NCBI GenBank assembly: GCA_029948255.1
Contig: JALIZF010001800.1
Span: 372,001-436,000 of the forward strand
Length of the DNA: 64,000 nucleotides
Reading direction: 5' to 3'
Source: Telmatactis stephensoni
Taxonomy: Eukaryota; Cnidaria; Anthozoa; Actiniaria; Isophelliidae
The notes beneath the pieces were generated by a model. That model saw nothing but the letters and a program-made list of their open reading frames with translations. It made no database searches and had not been told where the DNA came from. Below are positions 24,306-34,986 of the stretch, one piece after another; position 1 is the stretch's first letter, and each line of letters starts with the position of its first letter. The position numbers were made by a program, and so were the translations under genes.

Positions 24306-25361
24306 CTACTTTATTTCCAGGGCACAGTCTTTTAGAGCACCTATAAGTACTTGTCCAATATTTTGCTCTTTTCCAGAAACTGTAACAAGCTTGTATTGAT
24401 CTTTGCATTCTGGATCACCATTAAGGATCCCTTTGAGTCTGCGAATGAACAAGACAACTTGCTTGTCCCTCTCCTCCCTGCTCATCCCAGCGTATTGATC
24501 ATTGGACATTTCATAGAAAGTCATTAAGGAAGTTGCGTACTCTACTAAACAGAAATGTTCTTCACCTGTTCTCTCGTCTACGACTCGATGAACAGTGTGT
24601 TTGTATACCCGCTCTCTTATCCCACCTCTGTCCCTTATCAAAGGCTCCAGGTTCCCAACATCATTTACTAGTCTGCGTTGATCACACTCAGAAATCTTGT
24701 CCTTGACATGGCAGTCTTTAGGGATGATGATCAATAGTTTGGGGACTTGTATCTTGTAGCGGAATTCCTCTGTGAGGTTGATTTGCCTCCTTAGAGCGGG
24801 AAGGACAAACTTGAGATATCCAAGGTACAAATTCCATGCCAAGCCATCCGCCATATTTCCGCCTTCTCTCTCACTCATGGACGAGTATTCAACTTTAGAA
24901 GGCTCTCGCAGGCCAAGAAGGAAATACACTAGTGGGATAAAGACAGCATTGACAGTAAAAAAACTCATGTTCTTGGAAGTAAACACTTTAAAGCCTTGTC
25001 GATGTAATGTGTGACCAGTTAGAATTACAATTACAATAGTAACACACCAGCCTCCGAAGCTCATCCTCAATTTGAACGTTTCTTGAAAGGCTTTTTTGGC
25101 ATTCCCGTCGTATCGAGTATAAAGATGACGATATTCCTCCGTAAACAAGCAAACTCGTCGAATCATTTCACCTACAAGGCCCGAAATGAACAGCAAACAG
25201 AATGAAGTCTCGTAGTCTAACCTAGAACTGGATTGACTGACAAAGTATAGAAGAGACACGAAAGCCAACACAATCACCATCGCAACTTTCGTAGCTCTGG
25301 AGCCTCGTAGCTCAAAAATCGGCCCAAACCCATTGTTTTCTTCTGATCTAGGATTCTTCAT
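24306..25361 (-). CDS. STING1-like: STING paralogue A (single exon, no C-terminal tail)
   Basis: Intronless frame of 351 codons from ATG to TAG. Residues 22-42, 53-72, 102-117 and 133-151 form four hydrophobic segments, the STING transmembrane bundle, with TEEYRHLYTRYDGN between the second and third. The cyclic-dinucleotide-binding domain starts at GLAWNLYLGYL (173-183) and includes DRGGIRERVYKHT (244-256) and CLVEYATSLMTF (271-282). By alignment with human STING, Y182 matches Y167, R245 matches R232, R251 and Y253 match R238 and Y240, and E274, T277 and T281 match E260, T263 and T267. N177 and L178 replace human S162 and Y163. The protein stops just after the last helix (ALKDCALEIK), so the TBK1/IRF3-recruiting tail is absent, as in other invertebrate STINGs. 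STING sits in the ER and binds cyclic dinucleotides made by cGAS-like enzymes or bacteria. An AATAAA on the coding strand lies about 130 nt past the stop. Confidence 0.96.
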   Translation of the reverse strand: MKNPRSEENNGFGPIFELRGSRATKVAMVIVLAFVSLLYFVSQSSSRLDYETSFCLLFISGLVGEMIRRVCLFTEEYRHLYTRYDGNAKKAFQETFKLRMSFGGWCVTIVIVILTGHTLHRQGFKVFTSKNMSFFTVNAVFIPLVYFLLGLREPSKVEYSSMSEREGGNMADGLAWNLYLGYLKFVLPALRRQINLTEEFRYKIQVPKLLIIIPKDCHVKDKISECDQRRLVNDVGNLEPLIRDRGGIRERVYKHTVHRVVDERTGEEHFCLVEYATSLMTFYEMSNDQYAGMSREERDKQVVLFIRRLKGILNGDPECKDQYKLVTVSGKEQNIGQVLIGALKDCALEIK

Positions 25362-25453
25362 TCTGATATCTCTCTCTCTCTCTCTTTAGCTTATAGATGA
25401 TCAAAAAAACGAAAGTAGATAAATTGCTGCTCAGCTTATTTGCAATTCAAAGT

Positions 25454-25464
25454 GGGGAATCCCC
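25454..25464. promoter_or_regulatory. Palindromic NF-kappaB-type site upstream of STING A
   Basis: GGGGAATCCCC, a perfect 11-bp palindrome matching GGGRNNYYCC, centred about 98 bp upstream of the STING A ATG. A related GGGGATTCGG half-match (minus strand) and a CACGTG box (25489-25494) lie just beyond. Confidence 0.65.
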
Positions 25465-25488
25465 GGACTGTACCGAATCCCCTGACAT

Positions 25489-25494
25489 CACGTG
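25489..25494. promoter_or_regulatory. CACGTG E-box
   Basis: CACGTG in the context TCACGTGCC, 24 bp beyond the kappaB-type palindrome. Such boxes bind bHLH-ZIP factors of the USF, MITF/TFE or MYC type. Confidence 0.5.
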
Positions 25495-25699
25495 CCTCGT
25501 CTCGAAGGCAAGGTCACGAAAATCGGTGGCCATAGCAGAATGTCTTAGTTTTAATTTCATAGGAAGAAAAGTGAAGAGTTTTTATCAAATGCATAAATCA
25601 ACTAGATTAGCTCCCATGCATATTCTAGTATTGATGTCAATTTTGACCGTGAAGTCTCGATCGTCACGCAACACTTTGGGTGACAAGACTAAATATGGC

Positions 25700-26403
25700 C
25701 GTGACTGAGGAAGACAATAACGCAACACCTACAAAGGTTACTATCAGAGCTATTTCAGCTTTTGCTATTCAAATATTCAAATATATTTATTCTTGAGGCC
25801 TAAGAGCTCTTGGGCGCGAAAAAATAAAAGGCAGACAAAAAATATCAGAAAGAATCCCTACTAAGAGTTTGACAAAGCCTCTGGTCTGCCAGGGTAATCT
25901 TCCCCTAGAGAAATTGCAAAATTAAAGAGATTGCAAAAAGAAAGAGAACATGCAAAGAAGAAAAAAAGCATCAAAACTTGTAGCCCATTGCAAAACAATT
26001 TATTGAGCAAAATCAAGACAGTAAATATAGCATATCAACAAGAAATCCAACTACAAATAGTAATCATCACAAAACTTGATATTTAAGTATTTGACACCAT
26101 GTAGAAACTAACACAGTACAATTCTTTCAAGCTCTTGTTTGAAGCAGAAAGCAAAAAATTCTGTTTACAATGTAAAATAATGATCTATATTTTTTTGTTA
26201 AAATCAAATTTCACTTTCACTTTCAGAGGTCCTATTTCTATTGAAAAAATGTAAAATCATTAAATTCAGGAGCTCATATTAATTAAAGAAAAACAGTTCT
26301 CATGATTTTTTAAGCAGCATTCCTACCCAATGCAGATTACTATGGAAATTTACCATGAAAATCTTTGTACATTTGTCTCTACCAATGAATCCCTCAGAAG
26401 CTC
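25700..26403. other. Spacer, no gene seen
   Basis: Upstream of STING A. AT-rich with no credible frame. Confidence 0.5.
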
Positions 26404-26812
26404 CCTGGGGGGTGAGGGGGGGACTCCATTGTAAAAGGATCGGGTATGCTTGGATTTTTAAAAATATCCCTAAAAGATATCAGAAGTCTTTTTAAAAGGG
26501 CGTGGCTGGATGACTTTTAACCCCTAAGAGATACCAGCGATAACAAGTTAATGAACATAATTATTATTAAAAAATACAATAAAATAAAAAATTGGACAGT
26601 CAGTCAACATGCTTTTTGTTGGGCACATTTCTTCCAGTTTGAGAACAAGATAATAAGCGATAGGCTCTTTTGATACCCTAAGAGAGACAAGGAAATGCTA
26701 AAGCTCTAAACTTCAATTTTAATACCCTAAAAGATACCAAATCACTGATTTTTACCCCTAAGAGATACGACAAGCACACTTGATCCTTTTACAATGGAGA
26801 CCCCCCTGGGAG
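26404..26812. mobile_element. GGGGACTCC-terminus MITE, copy 2
   Basis: The ends GGGGGGACTCCATTGTAAAA, then GGATC, and GATCCTTTTACAATGGAGAC, then CCCCCCT, are inverted. Interior units CCCTAAAAGATA and CCCCTAAGAGATACC are variants of those in copy 1. It lies between the two STING genes. Confidence 0.75.
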
Positions 26813-27430
26813 ATGCACATATCTTTATATTAATAGTTGATTCCCACAATACAGTTAAGCGAGCCCCATACTGTCCAAAGCCTTGTACTGACAATGTTTG
26901 GATTGGACAATAAAGCAGCTTTGATTAAACAATATTCAATTTACATCAATTAACAAAATTTATACTGATAAACAGTTAAAAATGTAAGAACAGGCATAGA
27001 GTGCATAGTTTGCTTTGGGGCTACATAATCAAGTACTGACACTACAAAAATTAAGTAAGGCCAGCTAGTAGGTGTATTCCAAAAGATTTTGCAAATGGGA
27101 TGGAAGAACCTATGTCCCCCAGCCCACTCAGCCTTAAGATCATTCTCCAGTTCTCACTGAAAGCACTCACAGCGAGCTAATGAGTGCCCGTTCGCAATAA
27201 AATCTATTGTTCAAAATTTCGCTGCAAGAAAAAATGACTGCAGCAAGTGATTTCTGTGATGAGCTTTGTGATCCCTGAACAAGAACAAGGCTTTGGGATA
27301 GTACAGACCGTCAGTCAAGTGTCTCAAGTATATGTTGGGAAAATTATGGCTATTTGTGCTATTAAGACTGCTAAGAAGCTCTGTTAAAAGTTATTCAGGA
27401 TTAGAAACCTATCTCCTGTTACAGTTTTTT
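26813..27430. other. Spacer, no gene seen
   Basis: Downstream of STING B. It probably contains that gene's 3' UTR. No other feature was recognised. Confidence 0.5.
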
Positions 27431-28510
27431 TCAGCCAGTCATGTCAAGTGCTTCATCTTTCAATGCACTTATCATGATCTTTCCAATATCTTGATCTTGT
27501 CTACCAAGGGTCACCAGTTGATAAGTGTCTTTACATTTGGTGTCTTCGTCAAGAATCGCCTTCAGTTTGCTCAAGAACAAATTCACCTGACTGTCCCTCT
27601 CTTCCCTGCTTAAGCCAGCTTTAGTATCCTCAGACATTTCGTAGAGGGTCATCAAGGGAGTGGCATACTCCATCACGCAGTAGTGAGCATCATCATCTTT
27701 TGTACTCTCATTCTCTTTAATGCGGTGCACTGTATGCTGATAAACTCGGTCTTGGATGCCTCCTCTGTTTTTCTTTAGCGGCGCTAGATTTCCGATACTT
27801 TCAACCAGTCCATTCGGGTCTGATTCGGAGATCTTGTCAAAAACATAGCAATCCTTAGGGATGATAATGAATACCTTGTGGACTTTGATCTTATAACGGA
27901 ACCGTTCAGTGTCGTTAATTTGAGTCTTAAGCGCAGGCAACACGAACTTAAGATATCCAAAGTAGTAACTCCAAGCCAAGCCATCTGCAAGATTTTTGCT
28001 TTCGTTTTCGTTGGCTTGCGAATATTCGACTATTGACGGCTCGCGTAGACCAAACAAGAAAGCAAAAATGGGTATGAAGATGGCGTTCACCCAAAATAAT
28101 ACTGCGTACTGGGCATTGAATGATTTCAATTCATCGTTATAAAGTGCGTAGCTGGCTAAAGGGGCAGCGATGAAGATCATCAGAGCGACTAGTTGGCCAT
28201 TCTGAAAGTCAAACGAGGTTTTAAAGGCTTTCATGACACTTCCGCCATAACGAGATTCTCGATGTCGAACCTCTTCAGCAAACAGGCAAAATCGCCGGCA
28301 CATCTCGCCAAGGATCCACGCCAGAAGCGAGAACACACAGGCAAAGAAGCAGAACGTCCAAATATGCATTTCTTGCGACGGGGTTTCGAAGAAGTAGATC
28401 ATTATCATGAAGACAGCGAGAATGACAATCGAAGCCCCTTTGGCATTCCATCCTCGTCGCTTCAAAAGTGGTCCAAAGCCGTTGTTTTCCCCTTGCGGTG
28501 AGCTCTGCAT
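27431..28510 (-). CDS. STING1-like: STING paralogue B (single exon, no C-terminal tail)
   Basis: Intronless frame of 359 codons. It starts MQSSPQGENNGFGP, aligning with ENNGFGP in paralogue A, which supports both starts. Hydrophobic segments lie at about 25-41, 51-69, 106-122 and 136-154. The ligand-binding domain has GLAWSYYFGYL (177-187), so S181 and Y182 agree with human S162 and Y163, unlike paralogue A. Y186, R249, R255, Y257, E281, T284 and T288 match human Y167, R232, R238, Y240, E260, T263 and T267. The end, ALKDEALDMTG, again lacks a C-terminal tail. Both copies share orientation, single-exon structure and promoter motifs. This indicates tandem duplication of an intronless gene, perhaps first made by retroposition. 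Its ATG is 436 bp from the divergent ATG at 28947. Confidence 0.96.
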   Translation of the reverse strand: MQSSPQGENNGFGPLLKRRGWNAKGASIVILAVFMIMIYFFETPSQEMHIWTFCFFACVFSLLAWILGEMCRRFCLFAEEVRHRESRYGGSVMKAFKTSFDFQNGQLVALMIFIAAPLASYALYNDELKSFNAQYAVLFWVNAIFIPIFAFLFGLREPSIVEYSQANENESKNLADGLAWSYYFGYLKFVLPALKTQINDTERFRYKIKVHKVFIIIPKDCYVFDKISESDPNGLVESIGNLAPLKKNRGGIQDRVYQHTVHRIKENESTKDDDAHYCVMEYATPLMTLYEMSEDTKAGLSREERDSQVNLFLSKLKAILDEDTKCKDTYQLVTLGRQDQDIGKIMISALKDEALDMTG

Positions 28511-28946
28511 TGTAAGTCTTAACTGAAATAAAAACTCAGATCAACAGCCAACGCTTCTTTGGTCGAGATTTCAGCAGGCAACAATTTATAATACCAGATT
28601 TCTAGTCGGGGAAATCCGGATGAGTAGTTCGGGGATTCCCCTACCACGTGATTACTTTTATCAATTTCACTTTCGAATCATTGATCGGTTGTCATTATTC
28701 TGCGCTGAAAAGTTAAAAAATTAAATATGAATATTCTTATCCAAGTTTAGAGGATAAATGAGTTTGTTTGTGGACTAATGTACAAACTGATTTTGCAAAA
28801 CAAAAATAAAGAATGTACCACGTGACCATCCCTGAGCCCGCAGTCAGTATACCAGTTGTGGGCAGTTGTAATTTGACACCGAAGTTCAGTTGAGGTTCTC
28901 CGAGTGGCGGGTTTTCAATGACAATTTGTTGAGCTCTTCGCCGATT
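28511..28946. promoter_or_regulatory. Divergent promoter region, STING B and SUMO-interacting gene
   Basis: A 436-bp interval between two head-to-head ATGs. It contains the kappaB palindrome, CACGTG boxes at 28645-28650 and 28819-28824, and no coding signal. An upstream ATG at about 28918 opens a five-codon frame before the plus-strand gene's start. Confidence 0.55.
28631..28641. promoter_or_regulatory. Palindromic NF-kappaB-type site upstream of STING B
   Basis: GGGGATTCCCC, the same palindrome as at STING A read from the other strand, centred about 126 bp upstream of the STING B ATG. A weaker GGGGAAATCC lies at 28609-28618. CACGTG follows three bases away at 28645-28650. Confidence 0.65.
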
Positions 28947-31900
28947 ATGAGCAAATTTTCGCCTATAATCATCAGTGACACCGAAGAAAGCGACAATGAC
29001 GAAGAAAAAGAAAGGAAACCTAATCTGTTGGTGATTTCAGACGATGAATTCACCGAGAGCGACGATAGCTTTGGAGCGGCAAAGTCTGACGCTGACAGTG
29101 ACTGCGCCACTAGTACCACTTCTGCCGCTCCAAATTCAGTGACAATCAAAAGCGAGACCGCTTCAAGTTCTGAATCTAAGGAACCGGTTTCTGTCGTTCA
29201 ATCTCCCATCACCGTGTGCAGGAAGAGGCTTCAATGGCTTTCTGGTCGAATTAATATTCCTAAAACGCCAACGAGACAAAGTGTCGACAAGGAAAAAACT
29301 GTCAATGAGACAGATGGTCAGAACGATGAACTGGATAAAGCTTGTGAAGACAAGAATGACAAGGTATTTGATATTTTATGGTTGGTAACAATATTGCAAG
29401 TAAATTCAAATGCAAGTTGATATAAATGACTGTGAAAGTTTACAATGTATTCTGTGAATAACCTGTGAATCATTCCCCAGGTCCTGTTCACAGGCTACCG
29501 TAAACTGCTGCTTATCAGCCCTCGAGATGTTAGATTTGCACAACTCTCTTCACAAACTGCAAATGCAACTTATTGTTTGGTCTGTGATAAAACCAGATAT
29601 GTCAGCAGTTGTTACTACGATTGGTCATTTGTGGCAGTGCATGGTTGTGGGATAGATGTTGCATTCTATGATGCAACCTTTCATTCTATTGCAAGTTGCA
29701 GAGAGAGGCAGGATGTTAAGATGCAATAATGTGAGCAACAAAATTGTGCAATATCATGCAACATTGTTTGTTGCAAGTTGTAGAGCGATGTTGCTCGTAT
29801 TGTTGCCCTGCATTCGACTTGTAATGAGACAATAATCAATGTTGCAGGTTGCGACTACTTGTTGCAAAAAGTAGAAAGTGGTTTTACTTTGTGCAACAAG
29901 TTTTTGCAACCTGCAACATCGATTTTTGTTGCATGACAAATTGAGGGTGGGGCGGTAATATGAGAAACATTGCTCTACAACTTGCAGCACACCAATGTTG
30001 CACAATAAGTTGCATGATTTTGTTGCTCGTATTGCTGCACCTTTACACAGGGTTTGTACAGGTCAGAGAAAACCTTGAAAGTCCTTAGAGTTAGGTCATG
30101 AAGAATGATGAAAAATGCCACATGAAAAAAAATTGCTAACTTCATTTTAGGGAAAAAAGATAAAATTGTGACTATTTTTCCAATACAAAATAATCCAGTT
30201 TCATTGAAGTAACAGAAAAGGCAAATACGGAAAATTTCTAGTTTTGAAAAGTATCAGCTAAATATTCATGGTCATGAAAAATAGAATAAAATCATGGAAA
30301 TGGTCATTGAAAGTCATGGAACTTTAATACTCCAAAATAATGTGATTTCTTCAGCAACTTGTGGTACAATCTTATGGTATTGAATCACACGTTTTTAGAA
30401 AAATTGTGTCATGTAACATCAGGGCCTTTATAGGTGACAATAAAGAGGTTATAATAGGATGAGCAATGCCCTGTTAATCTTTTGAAAGAAGATGGGTTCT
30501 TAGTGTTTATGGATGATAGTAAATAGCTTTTTCTGCACCCTAAAGTTTATAATAATTATATGAAAAGAATCCAAGAAGGTATTGTGCTAAATTAAAAAAA
30601 AAAACAGTATGACAATAATAAGTCCAAAAGGACAAGGAAATTATAAGACACAAAATGATGCCTGTGAAAAATATCAGGAGCTCTTTTTCTCAAGACTGTT
30701 TACTAGGTGAACATTTGAATAAGCATTTAATGAACATGTGTCTTACTAATTTCACTCATGGCATCATGTGTTTACATGTAGCACTTGCTGCATTTTTCAT
30801 AATTATTCAAACTCTGACCTTCAAACAGTCCATTGGAATTTGTTTTTTTCGCTTCCGCCCACTTCAAACAAACAACCAAAAATATTCACAAAGATCCCTA
30901 AAACCCATCAAATGACTTAATCTGATCTTTAGACGATCTGTAGCAGCTAAATATACTTTTGGTATTAGTTAAATCTACGTATTTTTGATTTTTAATTTTG
31001 ATTGCCGGAAGTTAATTTCATTGGCAAAAACCACTTGAGTGTTTAGATGGCAAGTTCACATGATTTTGAAAATTGCAGTAAACCAAAATGCAGCTTTTCA
31101 TGACTGTTTACAGCAAATGCAAAATGACCCACCAGGCTCACACTGAAACTTCAATGGAGGGATTTCACATCAGCTATGTCTGTGGTCAAAATAATATTAA
31201 GAGCATTTTTCCTCAGAGAAATTAAATGTTTTGTCATTTAAAAACTTTCTATTGTACTTGCCAACAAACATGGCTGCCATGAAATTCCTCTATACCAGAT
31301 GCAGCATAAAAGCAGGTGACATGATCCTCTCTGCTGTCTGCCATTTCCTGTGCATGTGATGCTTAATCTCCCTATTGCCCACAGCCAGACAGCAAGCAAT
31401 AATTTAACAGGTTGTGGTTAACACAGTTTAAAACTGTTCCTCAAGATTTGCTGTCCTCTTCCATAGTTGTAGTCATAATGGTTGAAATTATGCAGTTTCT
31501 TACTCATTGCTTCAAATATACACATGGTTATTGAAACAGTTCCTGTTTCTTTCAGTGTCAACAGTCATCAAACATTTCAGTGTCCCAGTCTTCAAACACA
31601 AAAAAGAAGTTGTCATATACAACAAAGAATGAGACCACTGCATCAAGACTCCTTGAATCATCAAACAAGCTTTCTCCTCTGAAATGTGAAACCACAAGCC
31701 CAGCTAAAACATCAGCAACACCAAAGAAGAAAAATCTAGAAAGATTCATCAATTCCCCAAGAAAAGTTGGTGCTTTTGGCTCACCTGAGAAAGCCCTAAA
31801 ACAGACAATTTTAAACAAGGAATCATTCTCACCAAAAAAGTTTATGGCTCGTCCTGAAGATAAGATTGATGATAACAGTTTTCATGTACAGCCACTTCAC

Positions 31901-33142
31901 GCCACACAAATCAATGGCTATGGAACCGCTCTGCACTGTAACAAACCAGTTTTAAATTTTGCAGAGTCACAAGTTGACTTCTTAGATGGAATCAAAGAAG
32001 AACAACTGCTACATTCCTATGTTGACACTTTGCTTGGCCTGGTGACTGTGACCAGAAAACCTTCTCCAGAACTCTGTTTTAGTTTAGTGAGAGAGTTGCT
32101 ACTCATGTCACAAAGTCGTTCTTTATCTACTAAGGTTTATAATGCATTGAAAAGGATTCAGGCAATTCATCCAGTAGTCCCTGAACAAATGGTGAGGAAA
32201 CTCAGCTTTGATTTCCTTGAGGAAATTGTTGAAAGGTTGGAGATGACAGAGTGTACATGCAAGCATCAAGATCCAAGTAATCTCTGTTTAAAGGCTGGTA
32301 ATGCATTGAAGACATTAACATTCTTAGTTGATTTGATGGAGACAGAAGTACAACGGAAGCAATTCTCTCCTCGTAAAACAATTGCATTTCGACTAGTTTC
32401 ACTGGAGAGGAATCCTGGCAACATCACAAAGATGCTTTCCTGGACAAGTTTGTCGATTCAACTGTGTTGTCATTCATCATCATCAAAGTATTTGCCAATG
32501 CTGGCCCTTTTTCAAAGACTAATCCAGTTGAGCATCTCAACTAGTGAAAACCCAGAGCAGTGTTCAGGAGAACTTGCTGAAGAACTCCTCACAGTTTATT
32601 CTCAGCTTCCAAGTTTAGAATCCAGAACTCTCCTACTCCAAACCCTTTCATCACATTTAGTGCGAAGCAAATTCCTGAGTTCCTACGTTAAGGTATTCTG
32701 TGAGAAAGCCGAAAACAATCATGGTGTATTTAAAGGAATCAAACAAATTCTTCAAAATGACTTTGAGCATCTGCCATTTAAGAGAGATGACATGGGGCAA
32801 TCAGATACCAGAAGATGTGCAGGGTTTCATCGAAGTGATGAAGAATGTGAAGAACATGCCATGGTGATTGCCTACTCATTACAAAGCTATTTGTTTTGTC
32901 ACCATAAGAAGCTGCAACGAACAGCCAAGAAAGTGACTTTAGATGATGATGGCCTACAAGAGATACAGGAACGCCCAAACAGACGACACCTCTCAATGGA
33001 AGATGAAGGTGAACTGGTCAACATGGGAGACAAAGTACAGCTGTTTGCTGCACGGCTCTTTAGTCTTTGTCCTCTGCTGACATCAAGAACCAACCAGCTG
33101 GTGGGATTGCTCTCCAATATGAAAATGTGGGATCCATGGTGA
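28947..33142 (+). CDS. SUMO-interacting-motif protein, possibly SIMC1/SLF2-like
   Basis: Exons 28947-29363 and 31556-33142 join in phase 0 to 667 codons plus TGA. The donor is AAG/GTATTT; the acceptor is TTTCTTTCAG. The first in-frame ATG gives MSKFSPIIIS. Two motifs of hydrophobic residues followed by acids, SPIIISDTEES (5-15) and NLLVISDDE (26-34), are textbook SUMO-interacting motifs. A Ser/Lys/Pro-rich disordered stretch follows. From about residue 250 to the end (NQLVGLLSNMKMWDPW) the protein is helical and Leu-rich, like an Nse5/Nse6-type or HEAT-like fold. N-terminal SIMs plus a C-terminal helical domain is the architecture of SIMC1, which partners SLF2 to recruit SMC5/6. I propose that family from architecture; I cannot confirm it from memory of the sequence. 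Confidence 0.55.
29723..30041. mobile_element. GCAACAAAAT-terminus MITE, copy 1
   Basis: The left end TGAGCAACAAAATTGTGCA and the right end TGCATGATTTTGTTGCTCGT are inverted. An internal GGTAATATGAGAAACATT is shared with the copy at 34101-34300. It lies in the intron of the SUMO-interacting gene. Confidence 0.7.
30042..31555. other. Intron of the SUMO-interacting gene, rest
   Basis: AT-rich intron sequence. No further exon with matching phase was found and no repeat was recognised. Confidence 0.45.
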
Positions 33143-33772
33143 TGAAAAAATCATCATGTTGTAACCACAGGCTCATGGCCTGTACAGATTCAGATTTTCC
33201 ACTTTTTGATTCACTAGCCTGACTTTAACCTTTGTATTTGCATTCTCATTCCAACCAAAAAAGTCTCTTAAGTTTTTGTTAATGTTAATAGCTCAAAGTT
33301 TTACTTTGGCTATAGGCTTGTACATATCACTTTACACATCATTGGAGTTCTAAGAAATCTTATATGAAGCAATGGCCAATTTCTGAGATAAACTTTGCTG
33401 GCCACATACAAAGGAATCAAGGCGAGGCTACATAAAGCTCAGTCATTTGCTAAGTTTTAGCACATAGCCTCATTCTAAATCTTTTATTGTATGTGGCAGG
33501 TGAAGCATATCTCGGAACTGGACTATTTATACTCAATTCCTTTTTTCATATTTAGACACAAAATTCATTGATATCTAAAATTTCAAAAGCTGAACTTTCA
33601 AAGTTGATTCTACAAACCAGCTTGTTTATGTTTGTTGTCATATTGCAGTTACTGTTAGTTTGATTCAATAAGTGTCTTGAAACAACACAAGTCGTTGCAT
33701 GATTGCCATGAAGACATACACCATGATGGTATTAATTGCATGTTGTGCCTTTAAAAATGCCAGTCGCATAAA
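33143..33772. other. No gene recognised
   Basis: 3' flank of the SUMO-interacting gene. No coding signal or repeat structure noticed. Confidence 0.4.
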
Positions 33773-34063
33773 GTCATTTCAGAAAATGTTGTCGTTGCTC
33801 GGACTCAAGCCTACGCGACTCCACCAAAAGGGAGTCTGGGTAGAAATCACTGAGGGGACTATAAAATGCATAATTATCTAATTGGTCATGTTGAGGACCT
33901 GAACCGTCCATACTGCTTGCCAGTGAAGGTCTGAACAATAAGCTTGAGGAATCACTAATTAGATATGCATTTTATTGTCACGTCAGTGATTTCTACCCAT
34001 CATCCCTTTCAGTTGAGTCACATAGGCTTGAAACTGTTCAGTGAGAACGTTTTCTGAAATAAC
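33773..34063. mobile_element. MITE, AAGCCTACGCGACTC family, copy 1
   Basis: The left arm ATTTCAGAAAATGTTGTCG, then CAAGCCTACGCGACTC and GGGTAGAAATCACT, faces the right arm AGTGATTTCTACCC, then ATAGGCTTGAAAC and CGTTTTCTGAAAT. Same family at 60817-61103 and 62980-63140. Confidence 0.75.
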
Positions 34064-34100
34064 TGTATACTTTATAGATATATTGCACATGTAAAAATAC

Positions 34101-34300
34101 AGTAATATGGGCAACAAAATCGTGCAACATTTAAAATGTTGCTTCATATTTTTTTAATTTAAAAAATAGAAAGTACTTCTACTTCATGCAACAAAGAAAA
34201 TTTGTTGCACATGGGGTGGTAATATGAGAAACATTTGCCCTGAAACTTGCAACACAACGTGCAAAATGTTGCACAAGTTTGTTGCCTGTATTACCACACC
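34101..34300. mobile_element. GCAACAAAAT-terminus MITE, copy 2
   Basis: The termini AGTAATATGGGCAACAAAAT and GTTTGTTGCCTGTATTACC are inverted. Interior shared with 29723-30041. Confidence 0.7.
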
Positions 34301-34844
34301 TTAAGTGATTTTGAAATTATTTGTCAGGCCATACAGTTGTCTTTGTATATTGTATCCCATTTATCTAAAGTAAGATAATGAAGTTCATGTTGATCAAGAA
34401 TATATAAAATTGTCAGTCTTTATGAGAGTTATTCTAAATGTTATATAAACATTTCTGAAGTGTATTTTTGAGATATAGAAAATGTAAGATAGCAAAGTTC
34501 ATGTTGATCAAGAATATTATACTAAACAGTCTTTATGAGAGTTATTCTAAATATTATAACAAGTATATTTTATAAGATATATTTTTGATATATAAAAATA
34601 ATAGATGGTGGTCATCAATACAGTTTTGTTAATAAATCAATCACTTCAAATAAGTTCACAAATGCACAGTGTGATAGAGTTGAATTCAAGTTGCAATTTG
34701 ATTGGAGTCCTAGTGTTTTGATTCTAGTATCAGTTGCAAAGGAAGGTAAACGTTACTGCAAAAATCATTGCACACATTTTTAAACTTCAGTTCGATTTTT
34801 TTCTTTATTCGTCAATTGTGCTTGGGGGAGGGGGATCTTAGGAC

Positions 34845-34986
34845 CAGAGGCAGAACCAGTATTATCTTTAGGAGGGGTTGCACCATCATATCAATTGGAA
34901 ACTGCCGCGCGAGGGGATATTTTAGACAAATATTGAGAAAAAAGGACTCAAAGTTGTCTTGGCCCTGACCCCTAAATCTGCCTCTG
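34845..34986 (-). mobile_element. CAGAGG-ended dispersed repeat, copy 2
   Basis: The termini CAGAGGCAGAACC and AATCTGCCTCTG are inverted repeats. Interior matches 22118-22248 on the opposite strand, including GGTTGCACCATCATATCAAT and AATATTGAGAAAAAAGGACT. Confidence 0.7.
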
